Assembly: GCF_900100955.1 (NCBI RefSeq)
Contig: NZ_FNCC01000007.1
Coordinates: forward strand, 62,001-126,000
Length of the DNA stretch: 64,000 bases
Origin: Lentzea fradiae
GTDB lineage: Bacteria; Actinomycetota; Actinomycetes; Mycobacteriales; Pseudonocardiaceae
Reading direction: 5' to 3'
Below are positions 62,915-64,000 of this stretch, one piece after another. Position 1 is the stretch's first letter, and each line of letters starts with the position of its first letter. The notes under the pieces are model-generated. The model was given only the letters and a program-made list of their open reading frames with translations. It ran no database searches and was not told the DNA's origin. The translations under genes and the position numbers were made by a program.

Positions 62915-63689
62915 TCCCGCCTGGCGCGCCCAGCTGCGGGACGAAGGACTCGTCGTGTACGCGGGGGCGGATCTCGCGTACCTGATGCCCGACCTGCCCG
63001 GGACGGTGGCCGTGGCGCTGGCGGGACTGTTCGAACCGGTGCTGACGGGGGTGGTTCGGACGGTCGACGAAAGCCGGTTGGGGGAACCGGTGCGCCGGCA
63101 CGTGGCCCAGCTGAGGACCCTGGGCGCTCTCCGCCCGGCGGGGCTGCCCTCCGGCGACGGGGTGCCGATGAAGGTCGGCACGCTCGTCGTCGGGGAGGCG
63201 CCCGCCGGGCCGGTGGAGCGGTTGCCGCACGACGAGGAGCCGGACCTGCTGCTCGTCGTGCGGACGACCGGGACGCTGCTCGACCTGGTCGAGGTGGCGC
63301 GGTCCACCGAGGTCCCGCACCTGCTGCTGGACCTCGCCTACCACCACACCGCCGCGATCGGGCCGTTCGTCGTGCCCGGTTCCGGCGCGTGCCTGGCGTG
63401 TCTCGCGGTGCGGGCGGGACGGCGGTGGGGAGATCCGCCTCCTCCCCCGCGTCCGGCGGTGCTGCGTCACGAGTTCCCGATTTCTCTTGCACTGCAAGCG
63501 GTTCAGAACATCCGCGCGGGCTCCCTGGCGCTGCTCGACACGGTCGTGACCGTCAACCTCGACGAGTTCACCACGACCCGCGAGAGCGTTCTTCCGGCAG
63601 CCGGCTGCGAAATCTGCCCGACGGTCGAGGTCGGGCGCGTGACACTTCCCTGGGGAGACCATGAACGCGACGGCAGTACGGTTACCTGA
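62898..63689 (+). CDS. TOMM precursor leader-binding / cyclodehydratase-like protein
   Basis: A 263-residue protein. An N-terminal winged-helix-like part (VALAGLFEPVLTGVV...EPVRRHVAQLRTLGAL) is followed by an E1/ocin-ThiF-like part (EEPDLLLVVRTTGTLLDLVEVA, HLLLDLAYHHTAAIGPFVVPG). CxxC pairs at 165/168 (GACLACLAV) and 237/240 (GCEICPT) would bind structural zinc. It resembles the leader-binding partner proteins of YcaO cyclodehydratases that make thiazole/oxazole peptides. No YcaO gene is in the window; it may lie to the right. The ATG after GGAGGGGGG was used. It overlaps both neighbours. Confidence 0.7.
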   Translation: MSLVADPAWRAQLRDEGLVVYAGADLAYLMPDLPGTVAVALAGLFEPVLTGVVRTVDESRLGEPVRRHVAQLRTLGALRPAGLPSGDGVPMKVGTLVVGEAPAGPVERLPHDEEPDLLLVVRTTGTLLDLVEVARSTEVPHLLLDLAYHHTAAIGPFVVPGSGACLACLAVRAGRRWGDPPPPPRPAVLRHEFPISLALQAVQNIRAGSLALLDTVVTVNLDEFTTTRESVLPAAGCEICPTVEVGRVTLPWGDHERDGSTVT

Positions 63690-64000
63690 CCAGTTCTCAC
63701 CCGGTGCGGTCGCCTCCAACGCCGCGACGCCCACCTGTTGCTGTTGTTGTTGCTGCTGCGCGATTTCCTCGGTCGGTGCGGCTGTGCAGATCCCGGCCGC
63801 ATTGCACCAGGACACCAAAGACCTGCCGCGGCGCCGCAGCCTGCTCGTGCTGCCGTCCGCGCTCCTGCCCTTGCTGGTCTTCGCGTCGCCGTTCATCGTC
63901 GGCGCCACGTCGGCCGACCCGCACTGGGGCTGGTGGCTCGGTGGCATCGTCGCGGCACTGGGGTGGGCCGTCGCGTCCGGGTTTCTGGCCCGGTCGCCGA
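63661..64000 (+). CDS. Membrane protein with an N-terminal run of eight cysteines, partial
   Basis: The reading frame starts at an ATG four bases after GGGGAG, overlaps the end of the cyclodehydratase-like gene by 29 bases, and is still open at the window edge (113 residues). Residues 1-24 are leader-like (MNATAVRLPDQFSPGAVASN). Residues 26-33 are eight consecutive cysteines in TPT-Cys8-AISS, recalling the Cys-rich core of SagA-type streptolysin precursors. A charged stretch (KDLPRRR) and two hydrophobic helices (about 60-82 and 91-111) follow. I do not recognise the family. The Cys run next to a TOMM-type protein suggests that it is modified or binds metal; this is inferred. Confidence 0.75.
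   Translation, partial: MNATAVRLPDQFSPGAVASNAATPTCCCCCCCCAISSVGAAVQIPAALHQDTKDLPRRRSLLVLPSALLPLLVFASPFIVGATSADPHWGWWLGGIVAALGWAVASGFLARSP

Overview
The window is high-GC actinobacterial chromosome, most likely from the Pseudonocardiales (a Lentzea/Saccharothrix/Amycolatopsis-like organism). The evidence is gene content and order. There is a full division and cell-wall (dcw) cluster of actinobacterial type: wag31, yggT, sepF, PLP-binding protein, ylmD/pgeF, ftsZ, ftsQ, murC, murG, ftsW, murD, mraY, murF, murE, ftsI, ftsL, rsmH, mraZ. MurE carries a DNPR motif, which fits a meso-diaminopimelate wall. There are also ClgR/PspA/PspM, a ShbA/SigD-like sigma cluster, DUF3040, and many GTG/TTG starts. 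No rRNA, tRNA, CRISPR array or insertion sequence was recognised.

Region 1 (1-27440) is the dcw cluster, on the minus strand and read from mraZ at the right to wag31 at the left. The mraZ promoter at about 27413-27440 is overlaid by four 10-bp-spaced boxes that match the MraZ operator pattern. The cluster is interrupted twice by other genes. Between ftsI and murE lies a 7-kb block: a universal stress protein, a 1626-residue protein (NACHT-like NTPase, seven-bladed WD40 propeller, Ras/ROC-like GTPase, zinc ribbon, C-terminal TIR), and a secreted glycoside-hydrolase-like protein. Between ftsQ and ftsZ lies a secreted ricin-type lectin gene. A strong terminator after ftsQ separates ftsZ from the upstream operon.

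Region 2 (27441-40540) holds moxR-DUF58-transglutaminase (plus strand), a DUF3040 membrane protein, a large secreted subtilase, an M48 membrane peptidase, an unrecognised helical-repeat protein and an AbiEi-like protein. Two related 13-bp motifs lie about 75 bp apart upstream of both the DUF3040 gene and the subtilase gene.

Region 3 (40541-54384) holds dinB behind a perfect SOS box, a divergent amidohydrolase/glutamine-synthetase pair that resembles a split FluG, and four sigma-factor genes (three close paralogues). These are followed by a methyltransferase, an orphan ParA, a Nei-type DNA glycosylase, a cytochrome P450, an ECF sigma factor with a membrane-anchored partner, pyrD (its start codon lies in a 13-bp inverted repeat) and a uracil/xanthine permease.

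Region 4 (54553-61999) keeps the order known around Mycobacterium tuberculosis clgR: pspM, pspA, clgR, cinA C-terminal domain, pgsA, rimO and, divergently, argA. Between rimO and argA sits a RloA/RloB-like pair in which both genes carry a single-base frameshift.

Region 5 (62000-64000) begins with a perfect 26-bp palindrome upstream of a MerR-type regulator. Next come a protein resembling thiazole/oxazole-peptide (TOMM) cyclodehydratase partner proteins and the start of a membrane protein with eight consecutive cysteines near its N-terminus, which runs off the window. With the TIR-STAND protein, this is the most likely site of an undescribed system.
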